Shown one piece after another: positions 21,671-33,300 of a stretch of 64,000 bases of DNA (the first letter of the stretch is position 1; each line of letters begins with the position of its first letter). A program made the translations under genes and the position numbers. The stretch is taken from positions 1,184,513 through 1,248,512 of the forward strand of contig WPIO01000118.1 in the NCBI GenBank assembly GCA_009760855.2. The letters run 5' to 3'. The notes beneath the pieces are model-generated. The model did no database searches and was not told the origin of the DNA. It worked only from the letters and a program-made list of their open reading frames with translations. Source of the DNA: Cristatella mucedo. Lineage: Eukaryota > Bryozoa > Phylactolaemata > Cristatellidae.

Positions 21671-22048
21671 TTAGACCACCTGATCGTGGATAAGTAACCC
21701 CTTTGTTTTTAGCGAGCGGACATTTAGCAGGCGGAATTTAAGAGGCTGTCCAACAACTGGGCGACGGCGATGAAGTGGCTTGTATTCTCTACCGTTTGCG
21801 TCCGGCCCGGTGGACGCTGGCTCTTTGAATTTGAATTGAACCTTGGAAACGGCCGTGGGACGACGTTTCACAACGTGCTGGGCTACAGCGGGTGGGCTAC
21901 TACCGAAACAAATACTATTTAGTGCTTTAAAGTTACGAGTCGTAGGTTTAATAGCCGAGCTGTTGATGGGGCGAACGCAGGATGCAGGTAGGTTCTCACT
22001 GACCCGCCATAGAAGGCCCGCCCGGTAGGAATCGACTAATGGCGACAT
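21671..22048 (-). pseudogene. LINE A 5' ORF piece with start of endonuclease
   Basis: A 125-codon frame. Its last third reads GQPLKFRLLNVRSLKTKG, where the N-x-R-S motif opens the endonuclease domain of CR1/L2 proteins. The N-terminal part is not recognised. In the next frame the protein continues with DAFLLSETWMTP, showing a frameshift. Confidence 0.75.
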
Positions 22049-22137
22049 CGCATCTTACGCTAAGCAGGTCCTGTTTTGTGTAGCATATCCGAGGACAGCT
22101 CATTAATGGTCACAGCGAAGATAGCAGCGGAATACCC

Positions 22138-24095
22138 GAAGGTATAGCTCCTTACCTGACGATTCTTGTGATGATCTAGCCAATCGCTTCTCTCGATTAT
22201 TTGTGCAGAAGTTAGACAAGGTCACGGAGTCCATCCCTGCGATGACAACATCCCCACTAGAATGCTGTTCCCCAATTCCTGGCTGCGCCGCAATGCCTTC
22301 ACTTAAGTTGGTCGCCAGTGATATCGTCCTGAAGTTTATATCCCAATCAAAGAAACCAACTAGTCCTCTGGACCATATTCCCACTGTCCTGCTCTTACGT
22401 TACATTGATCTGTTGCTGTCATGCATAACTAACATCATCAATATGTCATTAGCCTCAGGTCATGTCCCAGCACCTTTCAAAAAACTTAAGTCAGGTGACT
22501 TTTCTAGAAAGCGACACTGTACGTAGAGTACTTGAGCAACTACCGCCTGGACTCTCTTCAACCATTCCTATCTAAGACACTTGAGTGGATCGTGGCAGAC
22601 CACATGAACTCATATATTTAAACATAAAACCTTGCTAGCTAATTTCAGTCTGGCTAGGGAGCTAATCACTCCATAAAGTCAGCATTGCTTAGGCTGTACG
22701 ACGACCTATTTAGGAATGCAGACGTAGGTAGACTGTCTCTGCTTGTTTTGCTCCATCCTTCGGCAGCTTTTGATACTATCGATCACCAAGTTCTTCTAGA
22801 GCACCTCTCATCTCACCTGGGCATCAACGGCACTGCTCTGCAATGGCTAAGGTTCTCTCGCAGTAGGAGACTCCAGAGTATTGACGTGAATGGACAAAGA
22901 TCATCCGAGGTACCTCTGAAATATGGGGTACCTCAGGGGTCCGTGTTATGGTTCGGTTCTTTTCACGGTTCATACTCTCCCTGTTCCAGATGCGATTGTC
23001 AAATACAATCTAGGCTTTCGCTTATATGGGTGTGACGCTCAGTTGTACCTTTGCTTTGATCCCTCCCAGCCATCGGGCACCTTAAATTTTATAAATTCAC
23101 TAGCTGCATGTATTGATGATATCCTCACATAGATGGTGCAAAATTTTCTGACACTAAACGATGATACAATTAACTTACTAGTTTTAAGCAAACCCAGCGT
23201 GATTCTGAAATCGGAAAAGCTGACCCTCGAAATTGGCTTTGCCAGCGTGACTCCTGTTAAATCAGCTCAAAATTTAGGTGTCATGTTCCAAAGTGACCTC
23301 TGGCTAGACGACCACATCAGATCCACAGTCAAGTCTGCCTACTTTCAGCTACATAACATTGATAAAATTTGGGCTTGTTGAGATAGAGATAGCACGTTTT
23401 AGTCGGTCCATGCATTCGTGACATCCTGACTCGACTTCTGTAACTCACTGCTTGCTGGCCCACCGGCATGTGCAGTCAGGCGATGACAGATGGTTCAAAA
23501 CTCAGCAGCTCGGCTTGTCTGTAGTGTGCTTCACAGTTGCCATATCACTCCACTTCTCGCCGACATGTACCGGCTACCAATCAACTAACGGATCGACTTC
23601 AAGGTTTTGTTGCTCACTTTCATGTCACTTCGTTCTTTGGCTATAGCCTATCTCTCAGATCTACTCCCTCAGCAGACCAAGCATCGTACCACCTGCTTTT
23701 CAGAATTTAAGTTTTCGAAGCCCTCGTGCAAACCTCAAATCCTTTGGAGACCGTGCATTTAGTTCGTATGCTCCCAAAGCCTTGAACTCCCTCCCGACTT
23801 TCGGTAGAACATCCCCTGACTTGACCACATTCAAAAAGAACTTAAAAACACACCTATTTAGAACAGCATTTAGTGGGTCCCCGCGATTCGTTCTTTGTAT
23901 GCTTATGCTTGCTGACTGTGCATGCTGCCACTAACCAGATTTGCATGCTGACCCTGTAAAGTCACCCTTAACCATGTCTATTAAGCATGATATTACTCAC
24001 CATCCAATCACGCTTCCATTTGCAGCAAAAGTGAAGCTCCTACGAAGAGATCATGCTCTCTGAGGCGCTTTATTAATGGCATTATGATTATTATT
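22138..24095 (+). mobile_element. LINE family B, RT to 3' end
   Basis: Continuation of 18,420-18,745. Frames at 22,203-22,526, 22,685-23,035 and 23,133-23,381 carry RT pieces: LLHPSAAFDTIDHQVLLEHL (motif A), YGVPQGSVL (motif B) and LNDDTINLLVL. It ends with the B-family 3' UTR (gcatgctgccactaacc, attactcaccatccaatcac, ctgaggcgctttat) and an ATT tract at 24,078-24,093. Several frameshifts and stops make it inactive. Confidence 0.85.
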
Positions 24096-24099
24096 CTTA

Positions 24100-24430
24100 C
24101 AAACTCTCCAAGTTTAGCTACCAGCGACGAAAAAAGAAGGGATGGTACAGAGTGCTCAGTTGAAAGACTGTATACTTTTATTAGGATTTAAAATGCTAAT
24201 AACATCACTTGCAGAAACCTTGGAAAACCACATACGAACATTAAATACGGTGGCTGCTTCTTTCTTACACTACTTAAAATTTCCCTGCTACTCTGGTGTT
24301 ATCACCAAGCCCATTATTTTCGTTCATGTTTTCAGAGCTGACAGCCAACTTTGGCTATATTTATAATCTTCTCGCTTTTGCTCAACTGGCAAAATATCGA
24401 AATCTGTATTAAACATGCATGACAATGCTC
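24100..24430. other. Unassigned, one open frame
   Basis: The frame 24,142-24,366 (LKDCILLLGFKMLITSLAE) has no clear acceptor-donor pair and no recognised domain. It may be chance in an intron. Confidence 0.25.
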
Positions 24431-24439
24431 TTGCGATAA

Positions 24440-24940
24440 TATACGATGCGAGTTTCCTCAATTTGGCAATGACTTCGGAAGAGAAACAAGTTTAAAATAG
24501 AAAATGCCTACAATAGATGAAAGATTAGAAGCACGTTATTTGAAAGTCACATCGATTCAAGCACAGGAAAATGCGTAATGCACCTAATTTTAGGTGGGGA
24601 AACATAATACACATTGGGCTACTAGATAAAGAAATTGCTTCATAGCAAGTAACCTACAGGGATCGAAATACCCCTGTTAATGAATTTGATAAAATAAACT
24701 GCAAGAGGTGCCCAAGCAGGGTTCAAATCCTCATATTAAATAAGTTTCCTTTTGAGTTTTATTTCCTCGTAAATATTTTTTATATTAAGCATTCATCTGT
24801 GCTGGAATTGCAGTGACTTTCAAAGAATGTGCTTGTAACCTTTCATTTCTTGTAGGCACTTTCTATTTTAAACTTGTTTCTTATTTCAAAGTCAGTGATC
24901 AGCTCGCACATATTCACTGATAATTTGAGGCAACTGTCAT
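24440..24940. mobile_element. Foldback element with long inverted arms
   Basis: The left arm (about 24,446-24,584) is the inverted complement of the right arm (about 24,784-24,941). Clear anchors are agaaacaagtttaaaatagaaa at 24,481 against tttctattttaaacttgtttct at 24,862, and tttgaaagtcac against gtgactttcaaa. The middle, roughly 200 bases, includes a B-box-like gcagggttcaaatcc. The structure is that of a foldback or MITE-like element. No coding capacity. Confidence 0.65.
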
Positions 24941-24969
24941 CGCTTAAAAATGCTTTTATTTATGGCAGT

Positions 24970-25190
24970 ATTTAGTTGGTCCCTGTCAGTCGTACTTTAT
25001 GGGCTCATGCTTGCTGATGCTGTTGCATGCTGCCACTAACCAAACCTGCACTCTGACCCTGTGCACGGCAGCCCTAACCATTTTATTCTTGCTCTTTACA
25101 GAGCATACAACCACCGACCATTCGATCGTACTTCCTTTGCAGCAAATGTGGTGTCTAGAAAGAGATTTAGTTCTCTGAATGCGCCATATC
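24970..25190 (+). mobile_element. LINE family B 3'-end fragment
   Basis: It contains ttagttggtccctgtcagtcgtac, ggctcatgcttgctgatg, catgctgccactaacc and tgaccctgtgcacgg, followed by the ctagaaagagatttagttctctga end. The ATT tail is lost. Confidence 0.75.
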
Positions 25191-25199
25191 AAACGTATA

Positions 25200-26530
25200 A
25201 AAATTTTAGGAAATTTTTAAAATTACCAACAATATTTTTCTACAACTATGCTGATCACTGCACATAGGATCATGGTGCAAACTACCGTTGTATATTTTTA
25301 AAATATCAATGCTTACTTCTTTGCCCCGAAAATGCACATACTGCCACCAACATCCGAACGGTTCATTTTACTTCTTCTCGAATATAAATTAGTTGTAGAC
25401 TAACCTTAAAGGCTAGATCGACTGGAGAAAAACATATTCATTGAGGAGACAGCAGGATTGGGTGGCTCCAGAAGAGGTGCGTGAACTCAATTTTAGATTT
25501 TCGGTACTGTAGACTTTAGTCCCATGACTTAATCAGGAGATTAAGGTTACCAAAATTAGACAACTAGTTTAAAGCCGAAGTGAGCATTACATTTCATACA
25601 AGTGATGAGTGATGGATATAATATAAATTATGAAGGACATGGAATCTTCTTTATTCGACAACGATAACAAGTTACTTTGGTAATATAAGTAAGCAGAGCA
25701 ATAGCAGAGGGATAATTATCCATCCAATTCTTAATCATTTCAATACAAAAGGTGCCTCACAATTTTCTGTGGTTATGATAGCATCTTCAATCACCCAACC
25801 TGACGAGACAGCAATGAAAACTGATTTCTTTTGGCCTGATTTTAATTTCAGCAGGATATTCTAAAAAGCCAAATACACTTAAGTTGTTCAAGTTCTGATT
25901 ATTATATTTCATATATTTGATTATTTTAGGCTCCATAATGAATGAAGAATCGGACGACTACAGTATTTACTTTGGTTGTATTAATGAAATTTATTTTTCT
26001 GACCGCTCATCAGGTCTAAAGGCACTGGAGTGAGTCAAGTGACATTTATATTGACATTTCGAATGAAGAAACGTGGTTTTAACCGTTCATTATATTTATT
26101 TTAAATCAAAAATTGGCTAATCATGAGCCTAGGAATTTTACTGTATAAAGAATGCATGCATTGCGTAATATTTACATTTTTGAAATCTTTGAAAATCTTT
26201 AATCATTTAATGACAAAAGCTTAAGAAATTACGATACAAGCCAATGTTTTTCCTTCATCAATTTTCTATACGACTAAGATAACTCTGTTTACTTAGGTAA
26301 AATTTGTATCCTTATCAGTTGGCTACATTTAAGTGACGTAGCAAAATGTGTCTTTATTCGAATTGACAATTTAAGGTTAGAACAGCAATTAGTATATTTA
26401 ACAATTTAGTGGTAGTACGGCTAGAATTTGCACTACTTTTTACTAAGATTCAAGTTTGAGAAGTTTAAAAAAAATGTTACATTAATTTAATTATACAGGA
26501 TAACATTTTGCTTGACATGATGGAAAAGAA
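25200..26530. other. UBR intron, no feature
   Basis: AT-rich DNA without recognised exons or repeats. Confidence 0.3.
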
Positions 26531-26830
26531 AATTATTTTTTTATTCCAGAGGTCGGCAAAGGCTTCAGACTGCTAGTCTGTTTCAGGAGGTCAAAAAGGA
26601 ACACTTGGCCAGAAGAAACCACGCCCACACCACTGGCCTGCCTGAGTTGACTAGGCCAGACGAACAAACGAATGAAAAGCCACAATTGACACACAAAACA
26701 CGCACTGCAATTAAAGGAGTAGACATTTATCACCCCAACCCGGCCATGAGCTTCCGTTCCTACAAGCGCCCGACATCAGTTCTAAAAAAAAACATGGGCA
26801 GCAGTTTGAACTGCAACCAGAAGTAATGAA
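26530..26830. other. Unassigned block, richer in GC
   Basis: A patch with short overlapping frames on both strands and no domain recognised. It may be a repeat fragment not otherwise present in this window. Confidence 0.25.
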
Positions 26831-26849
26831 GGTAAAACTAATGCCCAAC

Positions 26850-26970
26850 AATTCAGTTACTTACAATTCAATTTTGCTTCTTTTGCACCAAATGTAAAGT
26901 GCCTACACAGAGATTGAGTTCTCTCCACGGCGCCAGATCAAACATAATACCTAATAGTTATTACTAATTA
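26850..26970 (+). mobile_element. LINE family B 3' relic
   Basis: The stretch gcaccaaatgtaaagtgcctacacagagattgagttctct matches the family B end (gcaaatgtaaagcgcctagaaagagattgagttctct). Only this piece is recognisable. Confidence 0.5.
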
Positions 26971-27084
26971 GGCCGGATCCAATCGTAGACAACTAGGGTT
27001 GCATGAAGCTGGACTGAAGTGTTACCTAGGGCCTATCTGGCATACAAGTAGGATTCTGCCGAACTCTGGACTAAGTAAACCACA

Positions 27085-27262
27085 CTTGCATGCTGTCCCT
27101 GTGCATTTCACCCGTAACCATGCTATTCATGGTGTTTATCAAGCATGATATTACTCACCATTCAATCGCATTTCCCTTTGCAGCAAATCTAAGGCGCCTA
27201 GAAAGAGATGAAGTTCTCTGAAGGTGCTTTTTCAAGTGCATTAATATTATTATTATTGCTTA
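27085..27262 (+). mobile_element. LINE family B 3'-end fragment with ATT tail
   Basis: It shows gcatgctgtccctgtgca, caagcatgatattactcacc, gcagcaaatctaaggcgcctag and a tail of attaatattattattattg. Confidence 0.8.
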
Positions 27263-27264
27263 CT

Positions 27265-28030
27265 GCAGTGGTTCCGGTCGTATTCTGTCACAACCCCGAA
27301 GGCTTCTTCGAGTCGGTCGTGGAGTGAATTACCAGGCCCCAGCTTGTCTTCACACTCTGGCAATCGGAATGCCTTCAGCTGCCCTTCCCTTACGGGCCTT
27401 AGTAACCACAGGCTGTCCCTCTCTCTCCTCCCACTTACTTGCATTACTGGAACACTCGTTTGCACTCGTTGACACTTATTGGTGAAAGTCGATTACGGCT
27501 TAGGGCTGCCTCAGCTAGCCATGCCAAAGTCACAATTCTAAAATTATACTGCGAAACGCACGATGCAAAATCAAGTACAGTAACAGTTAGCTCTCAACTC
27601 AAAGCAAAAAGCGGCCGAGAGACGGCTCGTGCCTCGAAAACTTGTTATTTTGGATAGTCGTAAGGCAAAGTACCTCTATAGTCAAGAGGAAAAAAACTGC
27701 AACTAGTTTATTAGGTAGGCTTCACCTATCAAAACATACCTAGGGGGCCGCCAGACCAGGCTGGTGCACTAGCAAGGCCAGATCTGGCCTAAAGGCCGGA
27801 GTTTCCCGACCTTTTCTTTTTATTCCACTGCAGCTAACCGACCCACAAATTACGTGCATACTAGCCTGCCTATATTTCTTTTCCAATTGTACATTTGGAT
27901 ATTTAAATACTCCAACGTTTCAGCATTATCTAAACCCCTATCTTAAGGCCTTGAATTAGACAGTTTGTGGCACTTAAATGTATTTCAAGTTATAGCCTGG
28001 AAGACTAAAAAAAATATTTCATAATTTTTG
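27265..28030. other. Unassigned block with a minus-strand frame
   Basis: The frame 27,253-27,465 (-) reads REGQLKAFRLPECEDKLGPG; no family recognised. The GC-rich stretch near 27,740-27,820 (cagaccaggctggtgcac, gatctggcctaaaggccgg) looks like part of a repeat not otherwise seen here. Confidence 0.25.
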
Positions 28031-28039
28031 CAAATATTA

Positions 28040-29095
28040 TTAGTAATAATAATCATGCACTTGATAAAGCGCCCTCAGAGAACGCAATCTCTTTCTAGGC
28101 CCTTTTCATTTGCCGCAAAGGGAAATGCAATTTAATATTGAGTAATCTCATGCTTGATAAACAAACAAAATGAATAACATGGCTAGGGGTGACTTGCACA
28201 TGGTGCGTGCAAATGTGGTTACTGGCAGCATGCACAGTGTCAGCACCCATAAGCACATGAAGGACGAATCACAGGGACCCACTAAATACTATCCTAAATA
28301 GGCATGTTTTTAAGTTCTTTTTAAATATGGTCTAGTCAGGAGATATTCTGACACAGGTCGGGAGGGAGCTCCAGGCTTTGGGAGCATACGAACTAAATGC
28401 ACGGTCTCCAAAGGATTTGAGCTTTGTACGAGGCATTGGTAGACTGGTGGATTTCGAAAAGTTGGTGGTATGATGCTTGGCCTGATGGGGGGAGTAGATC
28501 TGAGAGATAGGCCGGAGCCAAAGAATGAAGTGACCTAAACCTGAGCGACAAAACCTTGAAGTCAATCCGTTGCTTGACGGGTAGCCAGTGCAGGTCGGCG
28601 AGAAGTGGTGTAATGTGGCAACTGCTGTGTTCACGACAGACAAGCCTAGCTGCAGAGTTTTGCACAAGCTGTAATTGCCTGATTGCAGATGCGGGTAGGC
28701 CAGCAAGCAGCGAGTTACAGAAGTCAACTCGGGATGTCACAATTGCATGGACCAACTTAGACGTGGTATCCTTATCTAAACAAGCCCAAATGTTCGCAAT
28801 GTTATGTAGCTGAAAGTAGGCAGTGGAGCTGATGTCATCGTCTAACGAGAGGTCACTTTAGTAACACATCTATATTTCGAGCTGATTCTACAGGAGATAT
28901 GCTGGCGGAGCCAATTTAGAGAGTCAGCCTTTCCAATTTGTAAATCACACTGGGTTCCCCCGTGTAAGTTAGTTTTATCATCGTTTAGTTTTGAAAATTT
29001 GATGCCATTCAAGTGCAGATGTCATCAATACATAGCAAGCGAGTTGAGAGAATTCGAGGTGCTCGAAGGCTAGGAGGAATCTAAGCAAAGGTACA
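28040..29095 (-). mobile_element. LINE family B 3' half
   Basis: It begins with an AAT-type tract and continues with the full B 3' UTR. Minus frames 28,332-28,755 encode the C-terminal region (SRVDFCNSLLAGLPASAIRQ, NSAARLVC, LADLHWLPVKQRIDFKVLSL), typical of CR1/L2 proteins after the RT. It is truncated at 29,095 in the RT thumb. Confidence 0.85.
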
Positions 29096-29099
29096 AGGG

Positions 29100-29490
29100 A
29101 TGTAAAGTGATCCTTTAAGTCCACTTTTTAAGGAGGTGCTTTGCAAATAGCCCTTTGCATGACACTGTAAGATTTCGAAATTTCGCTGTCAGCTAAAACA
29201 GAAGTGCAGTTGAGTTTTTCTTAACTTTAGAAACCTTGTAAAGTCTGTGAATAGCTACTATAACTGCTTAGCAACCAATGAATACCGTCGTTTAAGGTGA
29301 TGGTATGAGATTATAGCCAAGCATTTTTTTTTAAATAAGAAGGAATCGGAACTACAGCTTTCTTTTAACCAATTTTTTTATCGTATGTGACCTGTATTTA
29401 TATGTTTTCCCAATTTAGTTTTAAGTTGAATTCTTTAGCAGAAAAATTAAATGGTATTCCAGTTGGTCAAATATTTTCCAACTCTGGCAC
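29100..29490. other. UBR intron, no feature
   Basis: Unique-looking AT-rich DNA. Confidence 0.3.
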
Positions 29491-29494
29491 GCTT

Positions 29495-29630
29495 GTCAGG
29501 GTGGTTGCTTTCAGTGGTCCTGAAGTCTTGGATACGAATAATGCAGTGGATTATCCTTTATGGCAGCTGCAAGCGGTGGTGATAGCCTTGGATGCTCCTC
29601 TTTCGCTGTGTAGCGGAGGCTTTTAAATCC
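29495..29630 (+). mobile_element. SINE, diverged copy
   Basis: It matches gtggttgctttc..g..tc.tgaagtc.tgg.t.cgaat from the tRNA head and ggcagctgcaagcggtggtgatagcc from the body of the family. A short open frame across it is incidental. Confidence 0.6.
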
Positions 29631-29756
29631 GCTAGTATTGTTATTCAAAGGTACCGTGCAAACTTAGGATTTCAATTTTCACCCCTAAATTACTTCACGT
29701 ATACTTAGTATCAAAATTATTTTCTTTTTTATAACGTTCTCGCCTCATCATTACAG

Positions 29757-29909
29757 ACCTCCTAGGGACCACTAAATTAAACCTAAAGGATTCAGAAGAA
29801 ATCAGTTTAAGCAACCCAGTACAAGAAGCGTTAAGATGCTGCAGTTTCATGATAAGATGCATGCGGAATGAGCAACTTCATAGAGTTTATTAGAAATACT
29901 TATCACCGT
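29757..29909 (+). CDS. UBR1/2-like: UBR1/2-like exon 3, with an apparent one-base deletion
   Basis: The acceptor cattacag supplies AC, completing the Tyr codon from exon 2. The frame reads LLGTTKLNLKDSEEISLSNP, continues to MRNEQLHRVY and meets a TAG at 29,891. UBR proteins have an RVY motif a few residues before the LKYILI motif, just as here. If one base is missing in the TTTATTAG run (29,886-29,893), the downstream frame reads LEILIT and ends at the donor gtaaat (29,910) with two leftover bases. That is exactly what the next exon needs. Either a sequencing or assembly error or a broken allele. Confidence 0.6.
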
Positions 29910-30088
29910 GTAAATTCAATTCAAAATATAATGTTTTTATTATTTCAAATATTAAGAGCTTTATATGTAGCCATTTATAACAGATGCATGCAAAACAACC
30001 ACCTCCTATTTGCACAATCATTATTTAATACGAAAAGGCACTGCACTGAAAATGGTAAAGCATTAACTAACAAAAACATCAATTGTAG

Positions 30089-30194
30089 ATTGATCCTAAC
30101 AAATTGCCGCACGAATGTGACTTGGAATAGTGAACTCCAAAAGAAAATAATTTTTGGATTCATTAGATGCTTGCAACAATTTGAAATCTCCCAG
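30089..30194 (+). CDS. UBR1/2-like: UBR1/2-like exon 4
   Basis: Acceptor caattgtag and donor gtaatc bound 106 bases. The frame reads LILTNCRTNVTWNSELQKKI and ends RCLQQFEISQ. It corresponds to the UBR stretch with LKYILIS..TIW..L...FL.GF..FL. It starts one base into a codon and ends in phase 0. Confidence 0.75.
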
Positions 30195-30330
30195 GTAATC
30201 AACGATATTTAACTTGCCGGTTAGAGCTGATGAGATCACTATGGTTTCAACATTAAAGAAATTATTCGTACTCAAAATTATCTACAATCTTGCATTTCGA
30301 AGATTTTTCTAAATTTCAACTTGTTTACAG

Positions 30331-30435
30331 GGCATTGAATCATCTGCCAGAGTTTCTCATCATTCAGAAAAGAATGTCTCATTACTATTACGGGATACAT
30401 ACGTGAATCTTTTTCGAAAGTTATTCCTTAGTGAT
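30331..30435 (+). CDS. UBR1/2-like: UBR1/2-like exon 5
   Basis: Acceptor ttgtttacag and donor gtaagt bound 35 whole codons reading GIESSARVSHHSEKNVSLLL and ending RKLFLSD. It aligns with the family segment G.EEI.RQ..QHIE..P.WE that follows the previous exon. Phase 0 on both sides. Confidence 0.75.
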
Positions 30436-30439
30436 GTAA

Positions 30440-31630
30440 GTGTGACTTGTTCACTCGGAAAGATAATAATAGCAGCTCCTTGTTTGCATGTGGAAAATGT
30501 TTTAGCTAGTGCTTTTAATGTGGCATGAAAAGAAAGACTGATTGACAGTCTTTTAGAAACCATATGTATATACACTACTGCTTAGCATCTATATTTTGTC
30601 GTACTTTTATGAAAATGAATTGCATAGGGTCACGAAACTTGTTAAACGTAACAAAATGAGGATTTACCTCTTTGGTCTTATCTAAAATAAACATAGCCAT
30701 GTGTTATAATCAACATATATAATATATAAAAGCACACACACACATGCATATATATATATATATAAATTTAAATTTAAAATTACAATTTAAAGTTTGACAG
30801 GAATAATTGCATATAACGTTTTTATATCTCGACACTGATGGGTTTACGTATTCCATATTGCTGCTACTCGATCAGAGATTTAAATTCTGACTTTGTACTG
30901 AGAGCAGAAGAATTGAAATGAGGTCGCGTGTGATAAGAGTAATGGCAAGAAACTGAAGATCTATAATGAATAGTGAACTGAATATCGATGCGATTTTTTC
31001 TTTTTCCATCTTTAAAACTCTTAGAGTTATAAAAAATAAATCTAACTTGCTGGAAAATTTGACTCCACACGTAATTTAATCACATTTCATTTACACGTAC
31101 GAGTCTAATAACAGTTTCTAACATTATATGGCAAGTCTCAAGAGTATCTCGAATCTATCCAGACTTTTGAAACTTACTTGACGTTAGAAACTCTACAATT
31201 TAGAAATTTCAGTATAGATCACCTGTAACTGGTACTCATAGGTGCAAGACAACATAGTATGACCATTGGCTGTTCTCACCCACGTCATGATTGTTTTACC
31301 GTCGATGCGAGTAATGCAGTGCATTCTCTTGGTTATAATTGTAATTTTCTTTAAATTTCAACGGAAAAATGGTTGGCTAGTTAAATAAATTTTTTCGTGT
31401 ATCATTAAATCCTATTAATTATTATCACAATAACATGTTGCGAGCTACCTGACTAATTACCATATAATGTAAAGTATGACCGACCTATCCTTTATTAGGA
31501 CTCAACTCGAAAGATACACATCGAAAAAATGCACGGCTTTTTTATTTAAAATTCAAGATTTTGTGCGTCTTCGTAGCTTAATACAATTTGCCATAGTACG
31601 ATCAAAAACTAATGCGAACATATGTATTTC
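30440..31630. other. UBR intron, no other gene
   Basis: AT-rich, with a CA/TA simple repeat at about 30,730-30,770. Confidence 0.4.
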
Positions 31631-31632
31631 AG

Positions 31633-31884
31633 GGGTCATTTTTGTTAGAAGCTCTGCATGTTCTCGGAGGAATATGCTGGCAAAACACAGAATTTTTAGA
31701 GAACGTGCAAGAGATAAGTTCAAGAAATACATTAGTGCGACTGGCAGGCCATCAATTAATCGTCCAAATTGCAAACCAAAATGATAACAAAGGAATTGAC
31801 ATACCACATCACCGACTGTTTGCCTTACTGTACCTCCAACTGGATTCATTTGGAATGACGCCTGAGATTTTTTGGAGAAATTTT
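31633..31884 (+). CDS. UBR1/2-like: UBR1/2-like exon 6
   Basis: Acceptor tgtatttcag and donor gtaagc bound 84 codons reading GSFLLEALHVLGGICWQNTE and later GIDIPHHRLFALLYLQLDSF. The IPHHRLFALL piece corresponds to the UBR1/2 motif (H-I/L-P-L-x-R-x-L), a strongly conserved point of the family. Phase 0 at both ends. Overlapping frames on either strand are shadows. Confidence 0.85.
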
Positions 31885-31889
31885 GTAAG

Positions 31890-32220
31890 CGACAATGCCA
31901 GCCTGTAGTCGTTCAGCTCTATGTCCACAACAGTAAAACCTAACGTTTTTATATAATGTAGTACAGTTTAATATAATATGATTTGATTATAATTTATGCA
32001 TACTAATTTAAGGCTTAGTGAAGGGTATTGGCTTTCGATAAATATTGAGGAGAATCGTGCATTTATGAACTTGATAATTTGACCTTGGCAATTTGAGGTG
32101 AACTTTAATAACCACTTTTTCTTGAAGAGCCTATTGAATAACGAAATATCATTGTTATGAATCTGCCAGGCATTGACTGTCCGGTTTTATAAAGTATATA
32201 TCGCTAAACATACATATCGC
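31890..32220. other. UBR intron, no feature
   Basis: AT-rich unique-looking sequence. Confidence 0.3.
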
Positions 32221-32224
32221 ACTC

Positions 32225-32455
32225 GCTATCTTGGATTACATTGCTGCTACACACTATCTCAACTGCTTTCCTGACTCTTCTATGTTTCTTATCTTTCCTT
32301 TGTTGCGTGGGATAAACTGCTGGCTACCTGATGCGTACCCAAAGCTGCCTAAGCTGTGAGTTCGCTATTCAAAACTCGCCTGCGTATCACTTACAAAGTC
32401 TTTATGGCTTCGCGAAGTTGCAGACGGAGATAAATTATATTACGTTACTGCCTGA
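32225..32455 (+). mobile_element. LINE family A 3'-end fragment
   Basis: It matches the A-family 3' UTR (ctcaactgctttcctgactct, ggctacctgatgcgtaccc, gtctttatggctt) and ends gacggagataaattatattacgttac, an ATTAC-type tail. Confidence 0.8.
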
Positions 32456-32614
32456 CTACAACCAATATCTTGCATTTATATATTTGCACATTTAAAATAA
32501 CTTTATGTATACAAATGTATTTACTTGATAAAATGGTATATTCTATCAGTATTTTAGCCGAAGGTAATTATACCGGATAAACATTCCAACATTAGTCAAA
32601 CTTCCTGATAGCTT

Positions 32615-32815
32615 GTAATAATAATAATGCATTTTATATAGCACTCACAAAGAACTCAGCCTCTTTCTGGGCATTTCAAAATTGCCACAAAGGAAGTAAG
32701 ATCGAATGATTAGTGGTAGAATGTTTAATAAACAAGAAGAATAACGTGTTTCGGGGTGACGTAACCAGGGTTGGCATAAGTTTGATAAGTGGCAGCATGC
32801 ACAGTATCAGATAAA
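32615..32815 (-). mobile_element. LINE family B 3' relic
   Basis: It begins with aataataataatgcatttt and continues with diverged family B end sequence (tttctgggcatttcaaaattgccacaaagg, aataaacaagaagaataacgtg, gtggcagcatgcacagtatcag). Confidence 0.65.
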
Positions 32816-33011
32816 AAAATCACATAAAATATTAATGACTGAAATGACTAAATGCTGAGAGAAATATATGCATTTATTTGGCGCCATCAATGATCACGTA
32901 CTAGAGTAATCATAATTTCCTAGCTTGATGATTTCGAGCAGCATTACGTCTTTATCAAAACTATTTCCTTTGATTTTGCTCGATTTTTAATTCCAATTTG
33001 AATGTATTCTC

Positions 33012-33055
33012 CTCTCTCTCTCTTTTTCTATCTATCTCTACCTTCTTGCTATCCT

Positions 33056-33097
<42 letters not shown>

Positions 33098-33218
33098 TCC
33101 TACAATCTCTCTCTCTCTCTCTCCCTCTCTTTCAATTCCTCGCTCTCTCTGTCACTCCCTCGCACTCTCTCTCTCACTCTCTCCATCTCCCTGCCCTTTC
33201 TCTCTCTTTTACTCTCTC

Positions 33219-33249
<31 letters not shown>

Positions 33250-33250
33250 A

Positions 33251-33290
<40 letters not shown>

Positions 33291-33300
33291 CTTTATCTCT
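33012..33300. repeat. Long (CT)n and (AT)n simple repeats
   Basis: Interrupted CT runs over about 220 bases are followed by TA runs. The long open frames here are low-complexity artefacts. Confidence 0.95.

Larger units (their letters stand above)
18746..22137 (-). mobile_element. LINE family A, near full-length copy nested in LINE B
   Basis: A CR1/L2-like non-LTR retrotransposon of about 3.4 kb. In minus-strand order it has a 5' region with a short frame ending RLLNVRSLKTKGLLIHDQVV (start of the endonuclease domain), the endonuclease core LLIVGDFNIHVDNP and SDHCSVSF (20,956-21,444), a broken linker, then an intact RT frame (18,817-20,358). The 3' end is a conserved UTR reading ...tttatgactttgtggagttac. 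A short GTAT may be the target duplication. Stops and shifts in the endonuclease part make it inactive. Confidence 0.9.

Noticed and set aside
26533..26826. Opposed open frames of 66 and 73 codons
   Set aside because: Overlapping frames in a GC-richer patch with no domain, splice sites or match to other copies here.
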